In this document: positions 17,224 through 25,700 of the stretch, piece by piece
Layout of the letters: the number at the start of each line of letters is the position of its first letter
Position numbering within the stretch: position 1 is the first letter of the stretch
Assembly: GCF_009749525.1 (NCBI RefSeq)
Contig: NZ_WOAC01000011.1
Location: 97,487 to 161,486, forward strand
Direction: 5' to 3'
Source: Mesorhizobium xinjiangense
GTDB lineage: Bacteria; Pseudomonadota; Alphaproteobacteria; Rhizobiales; Rhizobiaceae
DNA: 64,000 nucleotides
The notes under the pieces: model-generated
Database searches by the model: none
What the model was told of the DNA's origin: nothing
The model's input: only the letters and a program-made list of their open reading frames with translations
Translations under genes and position numbers: made by a program

Positions 17224-17538
17224 ATGGCCGCCAAGGACCAGAGCGATGAAGACTACGTCTACGACGATGTGACCCGGGAATGGGTGCCGGCTTGGCAGAT
17301 CGCTGCAGCCTCTGGTGCCCCGGTGTTAGAAGCTTGGGACGCCTCCGGAAATGTGCTGGCAGACGGAGATTCGGTCGTGCTGGTCAAGGACCTGAAAGTG
17401 AAAGGCGCTGGCCAGACGCTCAAGCAGGGCACGGTTATCAAGCCGATCCGGCTGACGGACAAACCGCAAGAAATCGACTGCCGGCACGACACGATCAAGG
17501 GGCTGGAGCTGCGCACCGAGCTCGTGCGCAAACGTTGA
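17224..17538 (+). CDS. PhnA/YjdM-like protein lacking the zinc ribbon
   Basis: A 104-residue protein. Its C-terminal half, GNVLADGDSVVLVKDLKVKG then GTVIKPIRLTD and EIDCRHD-IKGLELRTE, is the SH3-like YjdM/PhnA domain. The N-terminus DEDYVYDDVTREWVPA occupies the place of the zinc ribbon, but the CxxC pairs of YjdM are missing. Despite the old name, the family is not required for phosphonate use and its role is unclear. The start at 17224 lacks a strong ribosome site, so I am less sure of the N-terminus. Confidence 0.8.
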   Translation: MAAKDQSDEDYVYDDVTREWVPAWQIAAASGAPVLEAWDASGNVLADGDSVVLVKDLKVKGAGQTLKQGTVIKPIRLTDKPQEIDCRHDTIKGLELRTELVRKR

Positions 17539-17550
17539 GCTCGGCCGATA

Positions 17551-17880
17551 TCAGGCCGGCTCGTTCGACCGGGCCCAGACCTCCGGACGCCATTCGGCGA
17601 TAATTGCTTCGATTTCGGCGCGATGCTCCGTCGCATAGACCGCGTCGTCCTGCCGGGCGAGCCAGGAAAAGACCACGGCCATGTCCGCCGCAATCTTTCG
17701 ATCGACCGCGAATAGATCCGCAATATCGAACCCGCCGAGACTCTCCGCGTTCCACCATGCGAGAATGAAATTCGCGACCCGCCGGGCTTGGCCGGTATCG
17801 CTCCTAGCAATTTTGAGAAGCCGCTGGAAAGCGGCCCAGGTCGGTTCGTCCATTTCCAGTCCCTCGCGCGTTTTGGCCAA
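17551..17880 (-). CDS. DUF7673-like protein
   Basis: A 109-residue protein with TGQARRVANFILAWWNAESLGGFDIADL in the middle and VDRKIAADMAVVFSWLARQ after it, a pattern I recall from the DUF7673 family of alphaproteobacterial mobile elements. No catalytic motif. It converges on the PhnA-like gene with 12 bases between stops. Confidence 0.7.
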   Translation of the reverse strand: MAKTREGLEMDEPTWAAFQRLLKIARSDTGQARRVANFILAWWNAESLGGFDIADLFAVDRKIAADMAVVFSWLARQDDAVYATEHRAEIEAIIAEWRPEVWARSNEPA

Positions 17881-18046
17881 GGTAGCTCATAAATGTACCG
17901 AATGCACCGGGTCCGTATCCGCAGATCCCTTGCACATCTGAAGCACGCCAGCAGCAAGTGCGCGCGCTCGCGTCCGACATGACGATCGGCGACGCGGTGT
18001 CCGGACGGACGCCGGCACCATCGACCGGGTGACGCTCGGCATGAGC

Positions 18047-18259
18047 TTACGGTCGATTCGCACCGTCTCGTTGCCGCCTGGCAAGCTCCCGAATGGCGCT
18101 CAGCGCGTCCTTCACCGCATCGAAACCCATGACGCCACAATCGTCATAGAAGAAGTGACCTAGCCGAAGGGTCACGATGATCCCGTTGCCCAATTCGCGC
18201 TCGTCGTCCCAATGCTCGACAAGCGGGTGAGTCGGGGCTTCCCGAAATCCTCGGCTCAT
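18047..18259 (-). CDS. Hypothetical protein, 70 residues
   Basis: Starts MSRGFREAPTHPLVEHW with an ATGA overlap with the gene before it, the main reason to accept it. Contains GIIVTLRLGHFFYDDCGVMGF. No recognised family. Last gene of the six-gene operon running from 20633 to here. Confidence 0.6.
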   Translation of the reverse strand: MSRGFREAPTHPLVEHWDDERELGNGIIVTLRLGHFFYDDCGVMGFDAVKDALSAIRELARRQRDGANRP

Positions 18260-18510
18260 GGGGCGCCCTCCCCGTCATCAACGGTTCGGCCGCCCCCAAC
18301 CGCGGCAGCTGCTGTATCGTAGAGATCGAGTGCACGCACGATCCGCTCGCAATCGTCATCGAACCGGTCGATCTGCGACCGGGAACCCGCGACAAGCGTG
18401 CCGATGTGGCGTTCCTTTCCCGGCGCAAAGTAAAAAAGGTTGCGCCGATTTCCGTAGACAGTTGCCGTCGCTACATAGTGTCCGGCGTGCAGGTCATCTG
18501 GCTTGCTCAT
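18256..18510 (-). CDS. Hypothetical protein, 84 residues
   Basis: Starts MSKPDDLHAGHYVATATVYG, one base after the stop of the gene upstream. It contains NRRNLFYFAPGKERHIGTLV and a C-terminal helix RFDDDCERIVRALDLYDTA. An upstream ATG at 18597 would overlap the neighbour. Unknown function; position implies co-transcription. Confidence 0.65.
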   Translation of the reverse strand: MSKPDDLHAGHYVATATVYGNRRNLFYFAPGKERHIGTLVAGSRSQIDRFDDDCERIVRALDLYDTAAAAVGGGRTVDDGEGAP

Positions 18511-18511
18511 C

Positions 18512-18907
18512 TCAGCGTCCTCTCGCCGCGTCGGCAACGATGGCGTCTGCCTTCGCGATCGTCGCCATTGCTCGCGGAAGCCAATGCTCAAACTCATGCC
18601 GCGATAATCCCATTGGCCGGGCGGGTTCCTTCAACAGAGCGAGGAGATCATCAAAGAAATCGGCCTTGCGCTGAATGGTTTCATCGAACCGATCGGGCAC
18701 GGCAATGGTCGTTCCAGCATAGGCCGTTCGGCCCTTCCAGATGCCGGTCACATAGGTTTCGCCGGAGGTCTCGACATCCTCCTTGCCGTCTCCCCAGCCT
18801 TCGTCCGCGATCGCCAACTCGCAGGCGGCCTCGGACGTCGTCGCTTCATAGGTGCGCTGCCGATAAACGGGCAGGCGATAGGTGGCCTCGATCGTATAGA
18901 GCGGCAT
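18512..18907 (-). CDS. Hypothetical protein, 131 residues
   Basis: MPLYTIEATYRLPVYRQRTYEA begins a probable small beta-rich domain; the second half is helical (FDDLLALLKEPARPMGLSRHEF). AAAGGAGG lies 8 bases before the ATG. Fourth gene of the unknown operon, with 39 bases from the previous stop. No family recognised. Confidence 0.7.
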   Translation of the reverse strand: MPLYTIEATYRLPVYRQRTYEATTSEAACELAIADEGWGDGKEDVETSGETYVTGIWKGRTAYAGTTIAVPDRFDETIQRKADFFDDLLALLKEPARPMGLSRHEFEHWLPRAMATIAKADAIVADAARGR

Positions 18908-18946
18908 TGTGGTCCTCCTTTCTTGATGCTGATTGGTGTGTCGTGA

Positions 18947-19276
18947 TCACGCAGCCTGGGCATTGGCTGGCAACAGCCGCTCCCGCAAGGCGGCGATGGC
19001 CTTGTCCTGTCGCGCGAGCTTGCGTGACAATGCGTCGATCTCGGGCTGCCGCTCGGCGGTGATGGCCGCCAGATTGGCGCGATAGCGTTCAAGGAACGCG
19101 CTCGCATCGGGCGGCTTTCCCCCGCGATACGCCGTGCGTTTTGGTTTCAGGCCTGGGATCAGCGCCGTCATGCGGCGCGTGATCTGGCGCTCGATGATGT
19201 CGAGCTGGTGCTGGGTCTGCCGGCGAGCCTCCTCCATACGAAGTAGCTGCGCGCGGCGGTCGCATGACACGATCAT
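18947..19276 (-). CDS. Hypothetical coiled-coil protein, 109 residues
   Basis: Basic protein with heptad-rich helices at about 10-40 (LLRMEEARRQTQHQLDIIE) and 62-100 (YRANLAAITAERQPEIDAL). The start overlaps the DUF7007 stop by ATGA. No motif beyond the coiled coils. Confidence 0.7.
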   Translation of the reverse strand: MIVSCDRRAQLLRMEEARRQTQHQLDIIERQITRRMTALIPGLKPKRTAYRGGKPPDASAFLERYRANLAAITAERQPEIDALSRKLARQDKAIAALRERLLPANAQAA

Positions 19277-20160
19277 GCCACTCTCCCGCGCTGCCAGCCG
19301 ATGAAGTCGGATGGCCCGCCATAGACACGGTGCCGACCGGGATCGATCACGAAACCGAACTGACCGACGTCATATTCTGACGAGGGGACAAGAAAGCGCC
19401 GTTCCTCGGTTCCGGCGCCGCGTTTGCCGCCAGGGGTCGCGACGCATTCGACGAAACCCTTTTCGTGGCTGGACGTGATCGCCGAGATCACGATCCAGTC
19501 GTTGGCGTGTTCAAGCTCGAAGGCTCGTTGGTCCTTCGTGCGGGATTCGCCCGGCTGCAGGACGGTGCCGAAGATCGTCTCCCAGGCATCCGGCCAGGAA
19601 TCCTTGATCGTTCGTTCCGCGCAGCGCCGCTCAAAGGCAGTGAAGAGATGCGGGTAGGTGAGCGCAACAATTGCCCAGCACTCATCCTCTTCGTACCATC
19701 CGCCCGGTGCCCGAAGCTTGGGGTGAACCCTGCGGTTCCGTTCGCTTGAAAGGTGGAAGCCGCCGTGCCCTGCCGTGGAGTGGCAGGTGACGCCCTCGGC
19801 AAAGACGGTCGCACCCTGCGATGCGCCCCAGGGCGTGTTGGCACGGGAATGGATTTCCGTGCGGCCCAGCGCACGTTTTTCGCGTTGATGCTCAGCGTTT
19901 TCCAGCACGCGGGCTCGAAATGCCGCCTCGTCGGCAAGATCCCCGGAATGACCGTAGAAATCCTCGCGGGTCCATTCGTCCATCGGCTTGCGGAGTCGCC
20001 ATGCCGCGACAAGGAAAGGCCGGCCATCACGGGCCGGCGCCATGGCGAAAGCCGTATCGCCGACGAGCGCGACGGTCATGCCGTCGGCGCTGCGGCCAAA
20101 TGAAACCCCCGGAGATCCGGGGGTCGCATCCGGCTGGGCCGGAAGATCGATGGCGTTCAT
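19273..20160 (-). CDS. DUF7007-like protein
   Basis: A 295-residue protein. The central segment (about 95-175) has TPWGASQGATVFAEGVTCH, GHGGFHLSSERNRRVHP and GGWYEEDECWAIVALTYP, which I recognise as the DUF7007 domain. The conserved His, Ser, Glu and Asp there would suit an enzymatic or metal site, but none is established. Overlaps both neighbours by four bases, so it is in the middle of a translationally coupled operon. Confidence 0.75.
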   Translation of the reverse strand: MNAIDLPAQPDATPGSPGVSFGRSADGMTVALVGDTAFAMAPARDGRPFLVAAWRLRKPMDEWTREDFYGHSGDLADEAAFRARVLENAEHQREKRALGRTEIHSRANTPWGASQGATVFAEGVTCHSTAGHGGFHLSSERNRRVHPKLRAPGGWYEEDECWAIVALTYPHLFTAFERRCAERTIKDSWPDAWETIFGTVLQPGESRTKDQRAFELEHANDWIVISAITSSHEKGFVECVATPGGKRGAGTEERRFLVPSSEYDVGQFGFVIDPGRHRVYGGPSDFIGWQRGRVA

Positions 20161-20633
20161 GCTGCCGTCCTCCCCTCGACAACATCGGCCGCGGCCTCGT
20201 CGGCGGTGACCTCCTTAAGGACTGCATTCGGATAGCCATGCCGCGTCAGCCATTCCTCTGCGTCCTGCCCGTTGTCGCCGACATGGACCAACTCTGCGTC
20301 AGGACCTGGTCGCTCCAGAACCAACACCGATCCCGCCGCCGGACGCTCAACGATCGAGAAGCTGAGATCGGTATTGACCGAAAAGCTGCGCAAGACGCGC
20401 ATAACGATAACGGAGCGGCTCCCGATATCCTGCATGTGCAGAGTGATCTCGGCCGGGATGTCGGTATAGCCGACCATCGTTTTTCCGCGTTTGCGGATGA
20501 GCCGACCGCGGTTGTTGCGCTCAAGCCAGGCCTGAAGCTTCTTGCGGTGGCGTTCGGGAGGACGTGGAGTGCCATCGTTGAATTCTATGATCGAACCCAA
20601 CGGGGCGTGCTCAAAAACCAAATGTGCGGACAT
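20157..20633 (-). CDS. Hypothetical protein, 158 residues
   Basis: First gene of the six-gene operon. Begins MSAHLVFEHAPLGSIIEF, with a basic linker RHRKKLQAWLERNNRGRLIRK and an acidic end. No recognised family. ATGA coupling to DUF7007. Confidence 0.7.
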   Translation of the reverse strand: MSAHLVFEHAPLGSIIEFNDGTPRPPERHRKKLQAWLERNNRGRLIRKRGKTMVGYTDIPAEITLHMQDIGSRSVIVMRVLRSFSVNTDLSFSIVERPAAGSVLVLERPGPDAELVHVGDNGQDAEEWLTRHGYPNAVLKEVTADEAAADVVEGRTAA

Positions 20634-20649
20634 GGGTTTCTCCAGTTTT

Positions 20650-20692
20650 TACGGTGTGAAAATAGAACCGCCGCCGGTGGTGCCGGCGGCGG
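20650..20692 (-). terminator. Rho-independent terminator of the parB-like gene
   Basis: Minus strand CCGCCGCCGG-CACCA-CCGGCGGCGG followed by TTCTATTTT, 30 bases after the stop at 20722. Confidence 0.8.
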
Positions 20693-20721
20693 GGTGACGT
20701 CGGAAGGCAGTGGGAGGCCTG

Positions 20722-22410
20722 TTACTCGGCCGCCTCGCGGAAGCCTTCGGAGTATTCGTCATTGAGATCGCCGTCCGCTGGGGCCGAATCTTCAGTGAGT
20801 TCGTCCTGATGCTCCGGCGCATCGTCGTCTTCAGACTCTTCGACGGTCTCATTCTTCTTGAGCCACGCGGCGAGGCCTTCTGCATCCGGCGCGAACAAGG
20901 CCGCGGGATGCACGAAATGCCCCTCCTTGAAGTGCTCGACCAAGGCAGCGCGGGTGTCCTTGACTCGCTGACGCGGCAGGACCGGCGTGTCGACGCACGA
21001 GGCTTCGAGCGCCGGACGGGAGAGGCAGGACAGGAACTCTTCCGTGCCCATGTTCGGCAAGAACCCATCGGCGCCAAGCACCTCGCCCGCAACGAGCGCC
21101 AGAATGCCGGATTTGCTGATGTTCTCCCGGCACGAGAGAACATCGATAAGCACGTTGCGCATGGCGACGCGCAACGTGTCCGCGTCGAAGGCGAACTTGC
21201 CCTGGGCATCGAACAGCATGGCGGCATGACGCCCGAAGCGATTGCCGAAGCGGAAGTCGCCACCAGCGCCAGAGTCGACGCGGACGTTCTGGCCGGCGAA
21301 TGCCAGAATCAGTAGCGCCATCAGCGTATCGTCTTCGATCGGCGCCCGAGCGAGCGCCTCATGCAGCGCATCCGTACGCAGATCGCCGATCATGTCGATG
21401 CCCTTGCGCGTGACATCAGGGCGAGGTTTCGAGACCACAACCGGCTCCTCGGCCGCGCCATTGCCCTTGGCCTTCTTCTTGTCCTCAGGCATGCGGTAGT
21501 GGACTGACTGCACCTTGCCGTCGCGGTCGAGATACATGGCAACGTGATCGGACTTCGACGGCTTGCCATAGACGCGCTCTGCCTTCTTCGGCAGTTCGGG
21601 CTGGCCCCAGGTGTTCGCCTCGGTGATGACGCCCTTCTTGGGAAGATTGTTCGTCATCCATTCCTGTTGGGCGCCCAGGAAGGCTTCCACATTGGTGGTA
21701 TAGCGGCTGTCCTCATCCGCTGGCGCGAACAGATCCTCGACCCACGCGATGCCATATGCCTGCGCAAGGTCATCGCCGAAGCTGGCATCGCGCGCATACA
21801 TGCGGGTCTTCGCCAGGCCGTTTGCGACGCTCCACCACGAAACCTGCGGATCGCCCTTGGACGGCTTGTGCGCCTTCCATACTTCCTTCTGCTCGTCGAG
21901 CGAGGCGGCCGCGATGATGCGGAGCTGACGCTCGTCGGGCATGTCGCCCTTGGCCATATGGTCGAGCATAGCCGGCAGCACGTGGGCGAGCAGGCGAAGC
22001 TTCTTGATCTGACGTACCGGCAGGGCGAGAGCGACGGCAATCGCCTCCTCGGTCCAACCGAGTGCAACCAGCCGCTCGATCGCGCGCCACTGATCGACAG
22101 GATTGAGGTTTTCGCGGGCGATGTTCTCGACCATCGAGCGCATCGCACCGCCATCTTCGGCCGCTTCGCCGACCAGAACGGCGATCTCCTCAATTCCCGC
22201 GGCGATTGCCTGTTTCACGCGGCGGTGACCGAACTGGATGACGAAGCCGTTGCCGCCATCAGTCTGTGGGGCAACGACGGGCGGTTGTACGACGCCGACG
22301 GCCTTGATGGTCGCCAGCAGCAATGCGTCTGCCTGCGGGCTGGATTTGCTCCGGCGGGCCCGGTCAGGATTTTCTATCAGCGAACGCGGATCGACAATCT
22401 TGATTTCCAT
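20722..22410 (-). CDS. ParB/Spo0J-like nuclease-domain protein (long, accessory type)
   Basis: A 562-residue protein. The ParB N domain spans about residues 1-115: VDPRSLIENPDRARR, VVQPPVVAP, IQFGHRRVKQAIAAG (GHRR box) and MRSMVENIARENLNPVDQW. A helix-turn-helix follows near 116-150 (GWTEEAIAVALALPVRQIKKL). The remaining 400 residues have no family I know and end in a very acidic tail (EESEDDDAPEH). Single-element ParB-like proteins of this length are frequent on alphaproteobacterial elements without a ParA partner, so a regulatory or nuclease role is as likely as partition. ATG at 22410 follows AGGAG by 8 bases. Confidence 0.85.
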   Translation of the reverse strand: MEIKIVDPRSLIENPDRARRSKSSPQADALLLATIKAVGVVQPPVVAPQTDGGNGFVIQFGHRRVKQAIAAGIEEIAVLVGEAAEDGGAMRSMVENIARENLNPVDQWRAIERLVALGWTEEAIAVALALPVRQIKKLRLLAHVLPAMLDHMAKGDMPDERQLRIIAAASLDEQKEVWKAHKPSKGDPQVSWWSVANGLAKTRMYARDASFGDDLAQAYGIAWVEDLFAPADEDSRYTTNVEAFLGAQQEWMTNNLPKKGVITEANTWGQPELPKKAERVYGKPSKSDHVAMYLDRDGKVQSVHYRMPEDKKKAKGNGAAEEPVVVSKPRPDVTRKGIDMIGDLRTDALHEALARAPIEDDTLMALLILAFAGQNVRVDSGAGGDFRFGNRFGRHAAMLFDAQGKFAFDADTLRVAMRNVLIDVLSCRENISKSGILALVAGEVLGADGFLPNMGTEEFLSCLSRPALEASCVDTPVLPRQRVKDTRAALVEHFKEGHFVHPAALFAPDAEGLAAWLKKNETVEESEDDDAPEHQDELTEDSAPADGDLNDEYSEGFREAAE

Positions 22411-22700
22411 GGGGATGCTCCTTCTCAGGGTTTCGGGACGCGGCGACTTACCGGTCCTTCTGCGTCTTCTTCCCGAAGACATCCCCCGGCCCGCGGAGCG
22501 GGCGGGCCGGTGCAACTGCGGCCGAGCATCCCTGTCCGGCCGGACAAGCGGGGCTGACAGCCCTGCGCAGGACGACGGGCCGGGATTGCGAGCGGCGCGG
22601 TTGAGCGCCAGCGGCACCGGTCAGACCGATCTGCGAGCGGAGTTTTCCCCTCACATTTCCTCTTTTCCTTTCCTTGGACCGAAAGGGCAGCAATGCCGTC
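22411..22700 (-). promoter_or_regulatory. Leader with element shared with the 16169-16756 gene
   Basis: 22542-22592 carries GGACAAGC-G-GGGCT, the palindrome GGGCTGACAGCCC (22551-22563), GCGCAGGACG and GGGCCGGG, matching 16896-16946 in order and spacing. The neighbouring CCCGCGGAGCGGGC is another hairpin. Confidence 0.55.
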
Positions 22701-22718
22701 GACGTAACCATCGACATG

Positions 22719-22754
22719 AAAAGAGCCAGCCAAGCCTGTCGGCGCGGCTGGCTC
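22719..22754 (-). terminator. Rho-independent terminator of the methylase-helicase gene
   Basis: Minus strand GAGCCAGCC, a loop, GGCTGGCTC, then TTTT, 11 bases past the stop. Confidence 0.8.
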
Positions 22755-22764
22755 GAAGGTCGGG

Positions 22765-25700
22765 TCAGGCAGCCATCTGAGCAGCGTCATCAGGACGCTC
22801 GATATCCATGGCGAGCGCCTCCTCGATTTCGGCAAGCTGTCGACGTTTTTCCGCGAGCTCGCCGGCGAAGGCGAACTCGCCCTCCTCGTCGCGTGACTGG
22901 TACGACGCCAGCCTGCGGCGGGCGTCGGCTAGACGCTGACGATAGCGTTCCCGCTCCCCCTCGAAATCGCCAAGAGCGTGTTCAAGCCGTGAGACCGCTC
23001 CAAGCGGAGTGGTCGTCACCGGAAGATCGATCTCATAGTCCGCATTGGTGCGTAAGAGCATGGTGGAGTAGCGATAGCCGTCCTTGCCAAAGCGCTGTCC
23101 CTCATATTCGAGATCGAAACCGCCGATGGAGGCTATGACGCTCGCACCCTCGTGCTGAAGCTGGATAAACGTGAGGATTTCCTTCATGAGCGCCCTACCC
23201 GCCTCTTTTCGCTCGGTGTAGGCTTTGCCGACGACCATCATCGCGAACGCATCCCCATCGGTCGGAATGTAGCGCTCCGTGTCCTGGCCGATTTCTGCAA
23301 TGCGTCGGTTCGAAAGCTCGATGTCGCGTTCCGCATCGCGTATCTGCCGGCGGACGGCGTGCTGGTCATCGATATGGGCGGCGCGCAGACGTTCAAGCCG
23401 TGCGACGTCAGCCTCGAGCCCAGCCTTCTGCATCAGGCGTTGATCGCCGGATGCGATCGCCTTTGCCATGGCGAACTGGTTTGCCTGCCCCTCGCCGAGG
23501 TCTTCGAGACGGCGGATCGAAGTGTCGCCGGAGAGTGCCGCTGCGATAAATCTCGCCTTGCGCTCATTGTTCTGCCACATGGTCGCGTCGAGACTACCCT
23601 CGGTAGCGTAGGCGTAGATATCCACCTCGTCATGCTGGTTGCCCTGTCGAACGATGCGGCCCTCGCGTTGCTCGATCTGGGACGGCAGCCACGGCACGTC
23701 GAGATGGTGCAGGGCCTTGAGACGGAGCTGCGCATTGACACCGGTGCCCATCGTCTCCGACGAGCCAATGAGGAAACGGACTTTACCGGCACGAACATCG
23801 CCGAACAGGCGCTGCTTGGCCTCCGACTTCTTGAAGTCCTGCATATAGGCGATTTCTTCTGGAGGCACGCCGAGCCGCACTAACTCGTCACGTATCCAGC
23901 GATAGGCTGAGAACCCGCGTGATTTCTCCACGCTGATCGTGCCGAGATCGGAAAAGATCATCTGCGCGGCGCCGGGTAGCTCGAACGGCTTGCCGTCCGG
24001 TCGGACATAGGTGTGCCCAGACGTCTCCCTCCAGATCCGGAAGGCGTTGGAGATGAGATTGTTGAGCTTGTTGTCGGGCTCATTGTCGTTGTCGGGGTCG
24101 ACCAAGCGTAGATCGATGGCGGCATGGCGGCCATCGGTGATGACCGAGAGGAGGATGTCATCCCCGGGCTCCGGCGGGCGGTCGCGCTCCTCGATGGCCT
24201 TGATGCGTGCGTCGAGTACCATCTGGTAGTGCTTGAATGCTGTGGTTGGCTTCGACGTGAGGATCTGGCGCTTGCCGGTCGAGACCGAGGGAACCTTCAC
24301 ATATTGGCGCAAATCCTCCGGCATCACGACGTCCGCAAACGCGCGGAACATCGCAATCAGCTCGGGCACGTTGACGAAACTGGCGAAGCGTGAGACCGGC
24401 TTGTATTTGCCAGACGGCTGAAGCTCCAGCTCGGTGGTTGTATCGCCGAAGGTCGATGCCCACGCGTCGAACTCGTGCAGGCCGCGCTCCATCAAGGCAG
24501 CAAAGCCCATCAGACGCTGGACAGAGAACATCTCGCCCAGTGTATTGGTGATCGGCGTGCCGGAGGCGAGCACGAGCGCCCTACCCGGATTCTTCGTCTC
24601 CACGAAGCGAGACTTCACATAGAGGTCCCATGCCCGCTGCGATCCGTTCGGATCGACGCCCTTGAGCGTCGACATGTTCGTGGCGAAGCTGAGTTTACGG
24701 AACTCCTGGGCCTCATCGACGACAATCTGGTCGACACCGATTTCGCCAATGGTGAGCAGGTCGTCCTTGCGGGTGGAGAGTGCCTCCAGCCGTTCCTGCA
24801 AACCCTCTTTCAGGCGCTCGAGCCGCTTTCGCGATACGCGGTCATCGCTGTCGACCTTGGTGAGCAGCGTTTCGTAGAGTTCCAACTCGTCATGGATCAT
24901 TCGCTGCTCGAAGGCCGACGGCACGCCGATGAACTTGAATGCCGAATGGGTGATAATGATCGCGTCCCAATTCGCCGTGGCCGCCCGGCTGAGAAACCGG
25001 GCGCGCTTGTCCTTGGTGAAGTTGGTCTCATCGGCAACAAGGATACGAGCGGTCGGATAGAGTGCCAGGAACTCACGGGCAACCTGCGCCAGGCAATGGC
25101 CAGGCACGGTGAGCATCGCCTTGTTGATGAGGCCGAGGCGACGTTGCTCCATGATGGCGGCGGCCATTGTCATGGTCTTGCCGGCGCCGACGGCGTGGGC
25201 GAGATAGGTTGCGCCGGCCGAAATAATCCGCCAGATGCCACGTTTCTGGTGCCCATAAAGAACGAAGGCGCCCGAGGCGCCGGGAAGTTGGAGATGGGCG
25301 CCGTCAAAGGCTCGAGGGGCTATATTGTTGAAGCGGTCATTATAAACTCGCGCCAGCCTGTCGGTGCGATCCGGGTCGGACCAGATCCAGCGCTGGAAAG
25401 TCTCCTTGATCTTGTGCAGCTTTTCCTTTGCAGCCTCGGTGTCGACGACATTGAGGACGCGTCGCTCACTGTCGCCGTCCTTCACCGTATCGAAGATCTG
25501 CGGCACGCGGCTGTTCAGCGCGTCGGCAAGCAATTCACCGGCATGGCGGCGTTCGGTGCCCCACACTGACGTCCCATCCGCTGACCAGCCAAGCTGGCGG
25601 GCCTCGACCGTCCATGAGGCCAGTTCGGGCATGTGGTGGATCTTGATCTCGGCGTTCATCGTCTCCTTGACAAAGGCGACGACATCGGCGGCTGGTATCC

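Noticed and set aside
17088..17249. 53-codon frame with an AGGAAAG ribosome-like site
   Set aside because: Overlaps the PhnA-like start and has low-complexity Pro/Ala/Arg content; support too weak.
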